From Ignavibacteria bacterium RIFOXYB12_FULL_35_14 (lineage in GTDB: Bacteria > Bacteroidota > Ignavibacteria > Ignavibacteriales > Ignavibacteriaceae): a stretch of 52,086 nucleotides of DNA. The stretch spans positions 1 to 52,086 of the forward strand of contig MHAR01000095.1 of NCBI GenBank assembly GCA_001803045.1, in the 5' to 3' direction. The position numbers and the translations under genes are program-made. The notes beneath the pieces are model-generated. The model was not told where the DNA came from, did no database searches, and was given only the letters and a program-made list of their open reading frames with translations. Position 1 is the first letter of the stretch, and the number at the start of each line of letters is the position of its first letter. Shown here piece by piece: positions 1 through 6,992 of this stretch.

Positions 1-39
1 TCCTTGCTTTGAGAACCCTAAATTTATTGCCTAGTTTAC

Positions 40-81
40 TGACATTTCTATTGAGTCGTATCTATGACATTTCTATGGAGT
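40..81. repeat. Two 17-bp direct repeats, possible insertion-sequence end
   Basis: TGACATTTCTATTGAGT at 40-56 recurs as TGACATTTCTATGGAGT at 65-81, one mismatch apart and 25 bp in phase. Repeated TGACATTT-type subterminal sites are a feature of IS21/IS481-like element ends, where the transposase binds several copies. The element body would lie left of the window. No transposase is visible here, so this is a resemblance only. Confidence 0.35.
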
Positions 82-160
82 TATTACACAATTTTTTATA
101 TGATGTGCCCTCGTATCTTGTCCGGGCTAAATAGTTTTGTGATGGTTAGAAAAAAAATAA

Positions 161-221
161 GAAGGGATTAGCAATCAGCACTAAAAAGAAAATATCTCTC
201 AAAATATTCATCGTCGATAAT
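161..221 (+). pseudogene. Diverged 5' fragment of the phoH-like gene
   Basis: Read from ATC at 174 this gives ISTKKKISLKIFIVDN and then TAA at 222. The start of the phoH-like gene at 1082 reads IATAKRKSPKTFILDTN. The nucleotides also match: an AAGGGA or AAAGGA ribosome site, then ATC, then an AAAAAGAAAAT block, then a 24-bp segment with about five differences. This is a partial copy of the gene start, stranded upstream of vapBC. Either the module inserted into an older copy, or it arrived carrying a second 5' end. Confidence 0.6.
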
Positions 222-222
222 T

Positions 223-272
223 AAACCCTACAAGGTTTCTTAGCTTAATGGGAAGGCAAACCTCGGAGGTTT
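223..272. repeat. Pair of AAACC...GGTTT palindromes
   Basis: AAACCCTACAAGGTTT (223-238) and the odd-length perfect palindrome AAACCTCGGAGGTTT (258-272) start right where the phoH-like fragment ends. A third, imperfect member (AAACCCGCGAGGATTT) lies at 1013-1028 on the other side of vapBC. They could be boundaries of a mobilised cassette, REP-like units or weak terminators. The sequence does not decide between these. Confidence 0.45.
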
Positions 273-368
273 AGGTAGTATGTTTTATGGGTTGTAAATG
301 CATTTATAGTGTATTTCTATTCCCCTATGGTTTTGATATATTTCCAGCAAGAATAGAAAAGGATTAAA

Positions 369-626
369 ATGTCAGAAACATATCAAGCAATAATAACCGG
401 TAATACCATTCGCTGGCTTGTGCCTCCACCAAAAGAAATTGAAACCGGTAAGGAAATATCAGTGGAGATTACTGTTAAAACGAGTGATAAAAAAAACCTT
501 GCCAGAGGTATCGCCATGTATAATTCTTTAAAAAATCTATCTAAACTAAAAGGTGTGATATCTTCAGTTGAAAATCCAGCTGAGTGGCAGAGAGAAATGA
601 GAAAAGACAGAACTCTAGATAGATAA
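369..626 (+). CDS. VapB-like antitoxin
   Basis: An 85-residue protein with a beta-rich N-terminal half (YQAIITGNTIRWLVPPP) and a helical C-terminal half ending in a NPAEWQREMRKDR segment. Small proteins of this layout are commonly found one base before VapC-type PIN toxins, and the WQRE.R.DR tail recurs in such antitoxins. The expected role is to bind and neutralise the toxin encoded at 628 and to repress the shared promoter. A strong AAAAGGA ribosome site precedes the ATG. The stop codon and the toxin ATG are separated by one base, so translation is probably coupled. The function rests on context and pattern, not on a named domain. Confidence 0.7.
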   Translation: MSETYQAIITGNTIRWLVPPPKEIETGKEISVEITVKTSDKKNLARGIAMYNSLKNLSKLKGVISSVENPAEWQREMRKDRTLDR

Positions 627-627
627 A

Positions 628-1002
628 ATGTCTTTCCTTTTAGATAGTAATATCATTATTTATGCTTCTAAGCCCAATAATGAAGTTTTGCGTGAATTTA
701 TAAAGCAGAATGTTCCTTCTGTTTCTTTTGTAAGTGTTATTGAAGTTTTGGGATTTAACTTTACTAATAAAGAAGAACAAAAATATTTAGAAGAGTTCTT
801 CAACAATTCAGATGTGCATCTTATTTCGATGGAGATTATTAAAAGAGCCACTTTGCTTAGACAGTTAAGAAAAATATCATTGGCTGATTCAATAGTTGCA
901 GCCACCACTTTAGAAAACAACCTCACCCTAGTAACCCACAACACAAAAGATTTTGATTGGATCGAAGGAATTCAGCTGTTAGATCCTCTTTTGGAAAAGT
1001 AA
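628..1002 (+). CDS. vapC: VapC-type PIN-domain toxin ribonuclease
   Basis: A 124-residue single PIN domain. The acidic active-site residues are visible: D6 in LLDSNI, E39 in VIEV, D87 in SLADSIVAATT, and the N105/D108 pair in THNTKDF. Together they would bind the Mg/Mn ions used for RNA cleavage; many VapC toxins cut tRNA or rRNA. The length is normal for VapC, and it follows the antitoxin by one base. The RNA target cannot be read from the sequence. The whole module sits between a fragment of the phoH-like 5' end and the intact gene, which suggests recent arrival. Confidence 0.88.
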   Translation: MSFLLDSNIIIYASKPNNEVLREFIKQNVPSVSFVSVIEVLGFNFTNKEEQKYLEEFFNNSDVHLISMEIIKRATLLRQLRKISLADSIVAATTLENNLTLVTHNTKDFDWIEGIQLLDPLLEK

Positions 1003-1081
1003 ACTATAATGGAAACCCGCGAGGATTTATTTCACTCACAAATTTCTCATATTTTCAAAAAACATTGAAAGGATTTGAGTA

Positions 1082-2428
1082 ATCGCTACTGCAAAAAGAA
1101 AATCTCCCAAAACGTTCATTCTCGATACGAATGTAATACTTCACGATGCAACTTCAATCAGACAATTCCAGGAAAATAATGTTGTAGTTCCGCTTCCGGT
1201 TATTGAGGAACTTGATCACTTCAAACGTGGCAGCCAGGTAATAAATCTTAACGCAAGAGAATTTGCCAGAACGTTGGATTCACTTACTGGTAAAGCACTT
1301 TTCGATGGCGGAATTTCTATGGGCAAAGGTTTTGGAAAAGTCAGCATTGCAATTTCGAAAGGGCTCAATCCTGAGATAAAAGATATATTCAAAGAAGATA
1401 ATTCCGATCATAGAATCTTGAGCGTTGCTTTCGACCTCAATAAAAGAAAAAATGGTTCTGCGGTTATTCTTGTTACGAAGGATGTTAACTTGAGAATGAA
1501 AGCAAAAGCGCTTGGTATTCTTGCTGAAGATTATACCACCGATCGGATTACAAATATTGAAGACCTCTACAGCGGAAAAGAAATAGTTGAAGATTTTAAT
1601 GATGACATTCTAATAAAATTTTTTCAACCGCCCTTTGACGTCAATGCTAAAGAAATAGTTAAAAAAATAAAAGGTGAAATTCTTCCAAATAAGCATTATA
1701 TATTTAAAAATAAATTTCGCTCGGTTCTTGCTTGTATTAATCAAGATAAGGACAAGTTTAGAAAAGTTGATAAGAATATAGTTTATGGAATAAAGCCAAG
1801 AAACGCCGAACAAACTTTTGCGGTTGATGCGCTCACTAATAATAATATTCCTCTTGTGTCTATGACAGGTAAAGCAGGGACAGGTAAAACTCTTTTAGCG
1901 CTTGCGAGTGCTCTTCAAGTAAGAAAAAGTTTCAGACAAATTTTTATTGCACGGCCAATTATTCCGCTTAGCAATAAGGATATAGGATTTTTACCGGGTG
2001 ATGTACAGAGCAAAATAGAACCCTATATGCAGCCATTGTGGGATAATCTGCGAGTAATTGAAGATCAATTTGGTGAGAATGATAAACAGCATCAGCAGAT
2101 AAATAATCTTGTTAAAGATGAAAAACTGGTTATTGAGCCATTATCATATATCCGTGGTCGAAGTTTGCAGCGGATATTCTTTATAGTGGATGAGGCACAA
2201 AACTTAACTCCGCATGAAATAAAAACAATCATTACAAGAGTAGGCGAAGGAACAAAAATTGTTTTCACAGGTGACATTTATCAGATTGATCATCCTTATC
2301 TTGATTCTCAATCCAATGGTTTATCATACCTGATAGATCACTTTAAAGGTGAAAAACTTTATGCTCATATTAATCTAGAAAAAGGCGAGAGGTCGGAGCT
2401 TGCTGAGTTGGCAAGTAATCTATTGTGA
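1082..2428 (+). CDS. PhoH-like ATPase with N-terminal PIN domain, apparent ATC start
   Basis: About 448 codons: an N-terminal PIN nuclease domain (D15 in ILDTN, E42 in VIEEL) and a C-terminal PhoH ATPase. The Walker A motif is GKAGTGKT near residue 263 and the Walker B motif is IVDEAQN with D370-E371; the FTGD sensor follows. PIN-PhoH proteins are RNA helicase/ribonuclease enzymes related to VapC. The frame is open only back to a TGA at 1076-1078, and no ATG, GTG or TTG occurs before TTG at 1274, which would discard the PIN active site. An AAAGGA site at 1068-1073 lies 8 nt before ATC at 1082, exactly where homologues of this type would start (M-A-T...). ATC is therefore either a real weak start or a mutated ATG. 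Confidence 0.8.
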   Translation: MATAKRKSPKTFILDTNVILHDATSIRQFQENNVVVPLPVIEELDHFKRGSQVINLNAREFARTLDSLTGKALFDGGISMGKGFGKVSIAISKGLNPEIKDIFKEDNSDHRILSVAFDLNKRKNGSAVILVTKDVNLRMKAKALGILAEDYTTDRITNIEDLYSGKEIVEDFNDDILIKFFQPPFDVNAKEIVKKIKGEILPNKHYIFKNKFRSVLACINQDKDKFRKVDKNIVYGIKPRNAEQTFAVDALTNNNIPLVSMTGKAGTGKTLLALASALQVRKSFRQIFIARPIIPLSNKDIGFLPGDVQSKIEPYMQPLWDNLRVIEDQFGENDKQHQQINNLVKDEKLVIEPLSYIRGRSLQRIFFIVDEAQNLTPHEIKTIITRVGEGTKIVFTGDIYQIDHPYLDSQSNGLSYLIDHFKGEKLYAHINLEKGERSELAELASNLL

Positions 2429-2432
2429 AAAA

Positions 2433-2545
2433 TGGACTAAAGTCCATACGGTTTTCATATATTGGTTTAACCCCAGTCTTAAGACTGGGGTTAGCGAATA
2501 TCTTATAGTATTTTGGCTTTAGCCCTGAATTTTAGAATTTAGGAT
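2433..2545. repeat. Composite palindromic repeat cluster
   Basis: Three palindromes follow one another: TGGACTAAAGTCCA (2433-2446), a 24-bp perfect palindrome with half-site AACCCCAGTCTT (2469-2492), and GGCTTTAGCC (2515-2524). The spacing is AT-rich. The middle hairpin could terminate phoH. The regular arrangement, however, looks like a REP/MITE-type element of the sort mobilised by IS200-like (RAYT) transposases. That link is an inference; no RAYT gene is in the window. Confidence 0.5.
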
Positions 2546-2672
2546 TATGTCATACATAAAACAGGTATTATCCTCCACAATTAATCGTGAGGTTAGTATA
2601 GGTTATTAAGCGGTTCGACGAAAAAAAATGTTTTTAATCTGAAATGGATTATAAAAAGAAAGGAAACTTAAA

Positions 2673-3506
2673 ATGAACTGGTTTTTGAAATTATCAACGG
2701 CTGTTGTCATAGGAATTCTTCTCACCGGCTGTATTGAGATGCATACTGTTATCACTGTAAAGAAAGATGGTTCCGGCTTAGTTGAGGAAAATATTTTTGT
2801 GGGAAAAGAAATCATCAATATGTTTAGGGAATTCGCATCTTCCTTTGGAGATTCTACACAACCTCAGCAGGAATTTAATCTGTTCGAGGAAGAAAAAATA
2901 AAGGCAAAAACTTCTGAGTTTGGTGAAGGAATTGAGTTTATTTCGATGGAAAACATTGTTACAGAAGAAAAGGAAGGTTACAAGGCAATTTATAAATTCA
3001 AGAATCTCAATCAGGTTAAAGTAAACCAGGATCCTTCGGACGAAATGCCGATGGCTGAACCCAAAGATGGAAGTGAAACAACAACCGAGTATGTATTTTT
3101 TAAATTCATAAAAGGCAAACCTAATAGAATAGAGTTTAAGCTGCCCGATGAACCTAAAAAAGATGAAAAAAGTATTGAACAAGCGAAAACTGATGACACA
3201 ACAGAGACAAATGTTGAAGCTGATTCATCAGATTTTGAGAGTATGATCAAGTTTATGAAAGATATGAAAGCGAAAATTGAGATTCGTGTTGATGGTAAAA
3301 TTACCAGCACTAATGCAACGCATGTTGACGGTAACACCGTAACATTATTTGATATAGATTTTGCGCAACTAATATCCGATAAAGATAAGCTTGAGCAGTT
3401 TAAACAATTTAATCCGGACTCCTTTGAAGAAGTAAAAAAAATAGTTTCGGATATTCCAGGAATAAAAGTAGAATTGAATCAAGAAGTTTTTATTGAATTT
3501 GAATAA
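2673..3506 (+). CDS. Lipoprotein of unknown function
   Basis: A 277-residue protein with a lipoprotein signal peptide, lipobox LLTGC and acylation at C20. The mature part begins with beta strands reading MHTVITVKKDGSGLVEE, similar in feel to the start of LppM/DUF3153-type envelope lipoproteins. An acidic, low-complexity linker around residues 165-190 and a second strand-rich segment follow. A good ribosome site (AAAGGA) precedes the ATG. It lies 30 bp before another lipoprotein on the same strand, so the two probably form an operon. No enzymatic motif is visible and the function is unknown. Confidence 0.75.
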   Translation: MNWFLKLSTAVVIGILLTGCIEMHTVITVKKDGSGLVEENIFVGKEIINMFREFASSFGDSTQPQQEFNLFEEEKIKAKTSEFGEGIEFISMENIVTEEKEGYKAIYKFKNLNQVKVNQDPSDEMPMAEPKDGSETTTEYVFFKFIKGKPNRIEFKLPDEPKKDEKSIEQAKTDDTTETNVEADSSDFESMIKFMKDMKAKIEIRVDGKITSTNATHVDGNTVTLFDIDFAQLISDKDKLEQFKQFNPDSFEEVKKIVSDIPGIKVELNQEVFIEFE

Positions 3507-3536
3507 CTAAACCCTTAATTATTAAACGGAGATATT

Positions 3537-4007
3537 ATGAAGAAAACGAAATTTATTATTATCAGCTCGCTGCTATTTTTTGTTGTTGGCTGTTCATCGG
3601 AAAAAATTGAAAAGCTTGGTGCGGAGATAAAAGCAAATCAAAAAATAAAAATATCCGAGATATTGAGCACACCCAATAAATTTATCGGAAAGAAAATTCT
3701 TGTCGAGGGCAATGTTCTTGATGTTTGTACTGATGCAGGATGCTGGATGGATATAGCGAGTGATGTCCCTAATCAAAAAATAAAAATTAAAGTGAAAGAC
3801 GGCGATATTATTTTTCCGGTTAAGGCCAAAGGTAAATCTGCTTTGGTTGAAGGAGTTGTTTATTCAATTGAGCTTGACGAAGTGGAAGCAAAAGAATATT
3901 TCTTGCATATGGCAGAGGATGCAGGTAAAGAGTTCGATTCAACTTTAGTAACTGGACATATGACGATTTATCAAATCAAAGGTCTAGGTGCTGAGATAAA
4001 AATGTAA
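3537..4007 (+). CDS. DUF4920-type lipoprotein
   Basis: A 156-residue lipoprotein (lipobox FVVGC, C19). The mature domain contains GKKILVEGNVLDVC followed by CTDAGCWMDI, a pattern of the DUF4920 family, which is thought to adopt an OB-like fold. The paired cysteines in CTDAGC could bind metal or form a disulfide, but no function is established. A GGAG ribosome site precedes the ATG, and the gene sits directly downstream of another lipoprotein. A weak hairpin follows the stop. Confidence 0.78.
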   Translation: MKKTKFIIISSLLFFVVGCSSEKIEKLGAEIKANQKIKISEILSTPNKFIGKKILVEGNVLDVCTDAGCWMDIASDVPNQKIKIKVKDGDIIFPVKAKGKSALVEGVVYSIELDEVEAKEYFLHMAEDAGKEFDSTLVTGHMTIYQIKGLGAEIKM

Positions 4008-4037
4008 TTTCCCAAGTTGGAAGATGGGAAAATTTTC
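4008..4037 (+). terminator. Weak hairpin after the DUF4920 gene
   Basis: TTTCCCA (4008-4014) pairs with TGGGAAA (4025-4031), giving a 7-bp stem and a 10-nt loop followed by AATTTTC. It lies between convergent genes. The U-tract is short, so terminator strength is uncertain. Confidence 0.45.
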
Positions 4038-4066
4038 GGAAAAGTTAATGAAAAGTAGAGTCGACT

Positions 4067-4840
4067 TTAAATAATTCCTGCGCCAAGCAATAAAGCCAGC
4101 ACTATAATAAAAACAGAAACTAGGAATTGTACAAGATTCAAGGTAGACTTTTTTAATAGCTTCTTACCAAAATAAGCTCCGATAAAAGCAGAAAGGATTG
4201 CCACAACTAAATAGTGAATTTTATCGCTCAATCCTACAGATAAAAATTTAGAAAAGTAAACAGATAACCGTGTCAAATCAACAAGGCAAGCAATAATAAC
4301 ACCGGTTGCAACAAAAGCTTCTTTGTTTAATCCCGCTTTAAGAAGAAAAGAACTGCGTAAAGCGCCTTGGTGGCCGGAAAGACCACCAAAGAAGCCGCTT
4401 AAGATCCCACCAATGTAAAGTTTGTTTGAATCGAATTTAATTTCTTTAAGCATTGGAATAATTTCCATGAGTGCAAAGAATATCATCAAAATTGCGATAA
4501 TGATTTTGATAGGAAAAATAAAAAATTCTTTGTTGAATAGTTGGTATGAGAAAAATGGTGAGAATCCAGATAAGCGAATCATTAATTCAGCGCCAATAAA
4601 TGCACCAATAATTGCAGGAACGCCAAATCTAAGCGCTACTTTTTTATCTGCTTCCTTTCCTACTAATACAAGCTTGAATATATTGTTGAGTAAATGTACA
4701 ATTCCAGTTAAAGCGATTGCAATATCAACCGGGAAAAAAATTACGAATACGGGAGTTAGAATTGTTCCCAATCCAAAGCCGGTAAAAAATGTAAGCAGTG
4801 ATGCTATAAGTGCTGTAGCTGAAATGATTATCAAATCCAT
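4067..4840 (-). CDS. TauE/SafE family membrane transporter
   Basis: A 257-residue, very hydrophobic protein with about eight membrane segments arranged as two similar halves. The first half opens with FFTGFGLGTILTPVF. A central glycine-rich segment (GGILSGFFGGLSGHQGALRS) is characteristic of TauE/SafE (DUF81) permeases. The family exports sulfite, sulfoacetate and other organosulfur or small carbon compounds. The substrate here cannot be told, and no sulfur genes adjoin. It converges on the DUF4920 gene and lies downstream of the cytochrome genes on the same strand, behind a terminator. Confidence 0.85.
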   Translation of the reverse strand: MDLIIISATALIASLLTFFTGFGLGTILTPVFVIFFPVDIAIALTGIVHLLNNIFKLVLVGKEADKKVALRFGVPAIIGAFIGAELMIRLSGFSPFFSYQLFNKEFFIFPIKIIIAILMIFFALMEIIPMLKEIKFDSNKLYIGGILSGFFGGLSGHQGALRSSFLLKAGLNKEAFVATGVIIACLVDLTRLSVYFSKFLSVGLSDKIHYLVVAILSAFIGAYFGKKLLKKSTLNLVQFLVSVFIIVLALLLGAGII

Positions 4841-4867
4841 GACAAAAAATAAATCTGTAAAGTGAAT

Positions 4868-4900
4868 GAAAAAAAGCCGCCATAAATAAATATGACGGCT
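4868..4900 (-). terminator. Rho-independent terminator of the cytochrome gene
   Basis: On the minus strand, AGCCG and CATA pair with TATG and CGGCT (4875-4900, one internal mismatch, AT-rich loop). The stem is followed immediately by a run of T residues. This is a typical intrinsic terminator for the gene ending at 4952. Confidence 0.8.
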
Positions 4901-4914
4901 CCGTAATACGAGGC

Positions 4915-4941
4915 AGTCATAGTAGAGGACACTCTATGACT
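4915..4941. repeat. Second inverted repeat downstream of the cytochrome gene
   Basis: AGTCATAG (4915-4922) and CTATGACT (4934-4941) form a hairpin between the cytochrome stop and the terminator. It may stabilise the mRNA 3' end. Confidence 0.45.
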
Positions 4942-4951
4942 TTACTCCCGA

Positions 4952-6730
4952 TTACTTGATCAATAGCATTTTCCTCACGGATATATAAACACCGGCTTTG
5001 ATTTTATAGAAATAAACGCCGCTTGGGTAATTTGAAGCATCAAATGCTATTTTATGATAGCCTTTATCTTGCTGTTCATTTACAATCACTTCGATTTCCT
5101 CTCCTATTCCATTAAGCAAAACGAGTTTAACATCATTTTTTTCCTTAAGAACATATCCAATATTAGTCGTTGGATTGAAAGGATTTGGATAATTTTGCTC
5201 AAGCGCATATTCATCTAAATCTCTAACATCAATTTCAACGATATTCGAATATTCATAAATTCCACTGAAATCAACTTGTTTTAATCTGTAGAAATATTTT
5301 GAATCGACAAGGTCATTATCAGTGTAAGAATAGTCATTCTGAGTTGTTGTTGTTCCAGAGCCTCTAACAAAACCAATAGTAACAAAATCACTATTCTCAA
5401 CTCCTCTTTGGATTTCAAAACCATTATTGTTTAGTTCTGTTGCAGTTATCCATCTAAGAATTACATTTCGATTGTCTGCTTGCGCTGTAAAAGAAATTAA
5501 TTCAACTGGCACAACGTATGCACCGATCAGATTTCCCTCATAATGACATTTTTCCGCACATGATGTAGTGGGATCTGGTTTTTCAATATTATGTGGATAC
5601 CAGCTTAATCCCTCGTTATATTTTACGGCTAAAGGTCTAACCCGATTATTTTCGGTCCATCTGAAAACATCATGGACGTCGTTACCCAAACCTGCCGATC
5701 TGCCAAAGCCGGTTGCATGGCATGAAATACAATCAACCGTTGTATGCTGTGGGTAATGATTACTTGGAGAATGACAAGTTTGGCACTTTACATCACCTTC
5801 AACTTGCCAATCATATTTTCTACCAGGATATGAGTGAACATCAACATGACAATTTGCACAGTTTAGTGTTTGGTGATTCGAACTTAGGAGTGATTCATAA
5901 TACTGCGGATGACGTTTAATATTGGTTGCTTTAGCTTTAGTAAAAGGCGGTGTCTCCATTATGAATCCACTGACAGGTGGCCTGTAATAACCGATATGGC
6001 ATGATCTGCATATATCATTAGTTGATTGTAAGTTACTGCTCGTCCAGAAGTTGTGCGATACGACGTTTGTTGTCCAATCTATCGACCACTCACTCTTTGC
6101 AGCAGCATTTGGAAAAGGACCTTCGCCATAAGTGTGAAGACTATCCCAAATGGAAATTAAATCTCCGCTATATTTCTGAATATACTGCGCTTTAAAATGA
6201 CAAGTTGCGCAAGTTGCATGACAACGACTGCATGTTTTATCATAATTCTCACCAGCATTTTCACCATTAATCATTCTTACTTTAGATGTTTTTAGTCGCC
6301 AAATTTGGTGGTGGTTAGATGTATCATACGCTGCTTTGGTTGGATGGCAGCCACTTTTATTACAGGACATCGAAGCGGCAGTGTAATAATTTCTGGTTCT
6401 TGGTGATCCGTCTCCATTTGATGTAGTGTCGCTTTTTGAAAATCTTGCCCAACTACCATAGTTTTTAGACAAGGTATGACTGAATAAATTTGTTGAATTG
6501 ATATCAGTATGACAAGCAACGCATTCCAGAGCATGGTGCAAACTGCTATTGTACTGCAGTGAATCAACATAAAGCGGGATTATCTCTGTTCCACCCGATA
6601 CAGTAATGGTTTTTTGAAGGGTGGGATTAGAATGGCACAGGTAACATTGGTCTCTAGTAATTTGTGCGTTACATATTGAAGTAATGCAAATTACGAGAAA
6701 CAGAACTATATGAACGTATATTTTTTTCAT
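4952..6730 (-). CDS. Secreted multihaem c-type cytochrome with T9SS C-terminal domain
   Basis: A 592-residue exported protein whose signal peptide ends NAQ. It has eight CXXCH haem sites (CYLCH, CVACH, CSRCH, CATCH, CRSCH, CANCH, CQTCH, CISCH) plus a CNKSGCH and a CAEKCH, so up to ten haems. After the haem region come a fibronectin-III-like domain (about residues 410-505) and a C-terminal tail with NYPNPFNPTT and YPSGVYFYKIKA. Such tails are T9SS type A sorting signals, implying export across the outer membrane. The likely role is electron transfer at or beyond the cell surface. The start at 6730 is chosen because a GAGG ribosome site precedes it; an in-frame start at 6754 would add eight residues before the signal peptide. 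Confidence 0.88.
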   Translation of the reverse strand: MKKIYVHIVLFLVICITSICNAQITRDQCYLCHSNPTLQKTITVSGGTEIIPLYVDSLQYNSSLHHALECVACHTDINSTNLFSHTLSKNYGSWARFSKSDTTSNGDGSPRTRNYYTAASMSCNKSGCHPTKAAYDTSNHHQIWRLKTSKVRMINGENAGENYDKTCSRCHATCATCHFKAQYIQKYSGDLISIWDSLHTYGEGPFPNAAAKSEWSIDWTTNVVSHNFWTSSNLQSTNDICRSCHIGYYRPPVSGFIMETPPFTKAKATNIKRHPQYYESLLSSNHQTLNCANCHVDVHSYPGRKYDWQVEGDVKCQTCHSPSNHYPQHTTVDCISCHATGFGRSAGLGNDVHDVFRWTENNRVRPLAVKYNEGLSWYPHNIEKPDPTTSCAEKCHYEGNLIGAYVVPVELISFTAQADNRNVILRWITATELNNNGFEIQRGVENSDFVTIGFVRGSGTTTTQNDYSYTDNDLVDSKYFYRLKQVDFSGIYEYSNIVEIDVRDLDEYALEQNYPNPFNPTTNIGYVLKEKNDVKLVLLNGIGEEIEVIVNEQQDKGYHKIAFDASNYPSGVYFYKIKAGVYISVRKMLLIK

Positions 6731-6788
6731 GGTAACCTCATGTAAGTAATCCAATTAATTAGTTTGATTAAAAAGAATTAATAAACAT

Positions 6789-6806
6789 GCCGGGTCTAAG
6801 CCCGGC
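6789..6806 (-). terminator. GC-rich hairpin between the two cytochrome genes
   Basis: GCCGGG (6789-6794) and CCCGGC (6801-6806) enclose TCTAAG. On the minus strand a moderately T-rich tract follows at some distance. It is about 60 nt upstream of the next gene's start, so it may terminate the upstream cytochrome transcript or act as a leader element. The rest of 6755-6992 holds only weak AT-rich inverted repeats, such as ACGGTT at 6905 with AACCGT at 6931. Confidence 0.5.
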
Positions 6807-6992
6807 AAAGTTACACGAAGTTACAATACCAGTAGTAATGTGCTTCATTCATGTGGTTCAACAAAGTTATCACTGTAGAAATGTAAAGGATAACTATTAT
6901 TGACACGGTTTTTATTTTTTGAACAACGATAACCGTATTTAATATTTCATTCCCCATTATAATTCATTTTTAATACTTTTTAGAATTTGGCA

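Larger units (their letters stand above)
1..368. other. Non-coding stretch before the toxin-antitoxin pair
   Basis: No convincing gene is seen. The stretch holds the 40-81 repeats, a fragment like the 5' end of the downstream phoH gene (161-221), and two small palindromes. These are AAACCCTACAAGGTTT at 223-238 and AAACCTCGGAGGTTT at 258-272. The vapB leader follows, with a Shine-Dalgarno AAAAGGA just before the ATG at 369. Confidence 0.6.

Noticed and set aside
2778-3337. Minus-strand open frames under the first lipoprotein gene
   Set aside because: They are rich in Phe, Ser and Leu, as expected from the complement of acidic coding sequence. No start signals or family features are seen.
4422-4865. 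Long open frame antisense to the TauE/SafE gene
   Set aside because: It mirrors the membrane-protein codons, has no ribosome site and reads as low-complexity Ile/Ser/Thr. It is a shadow frame.
5500-5520. TGGCAC-N5-ATGC sequence resembling a sigma-54 promoter
   Set aside because: It lies inside the cytochrome coding region in antisense orientation with no gene to serve. No better -24/-12 site was found by eye in the window.
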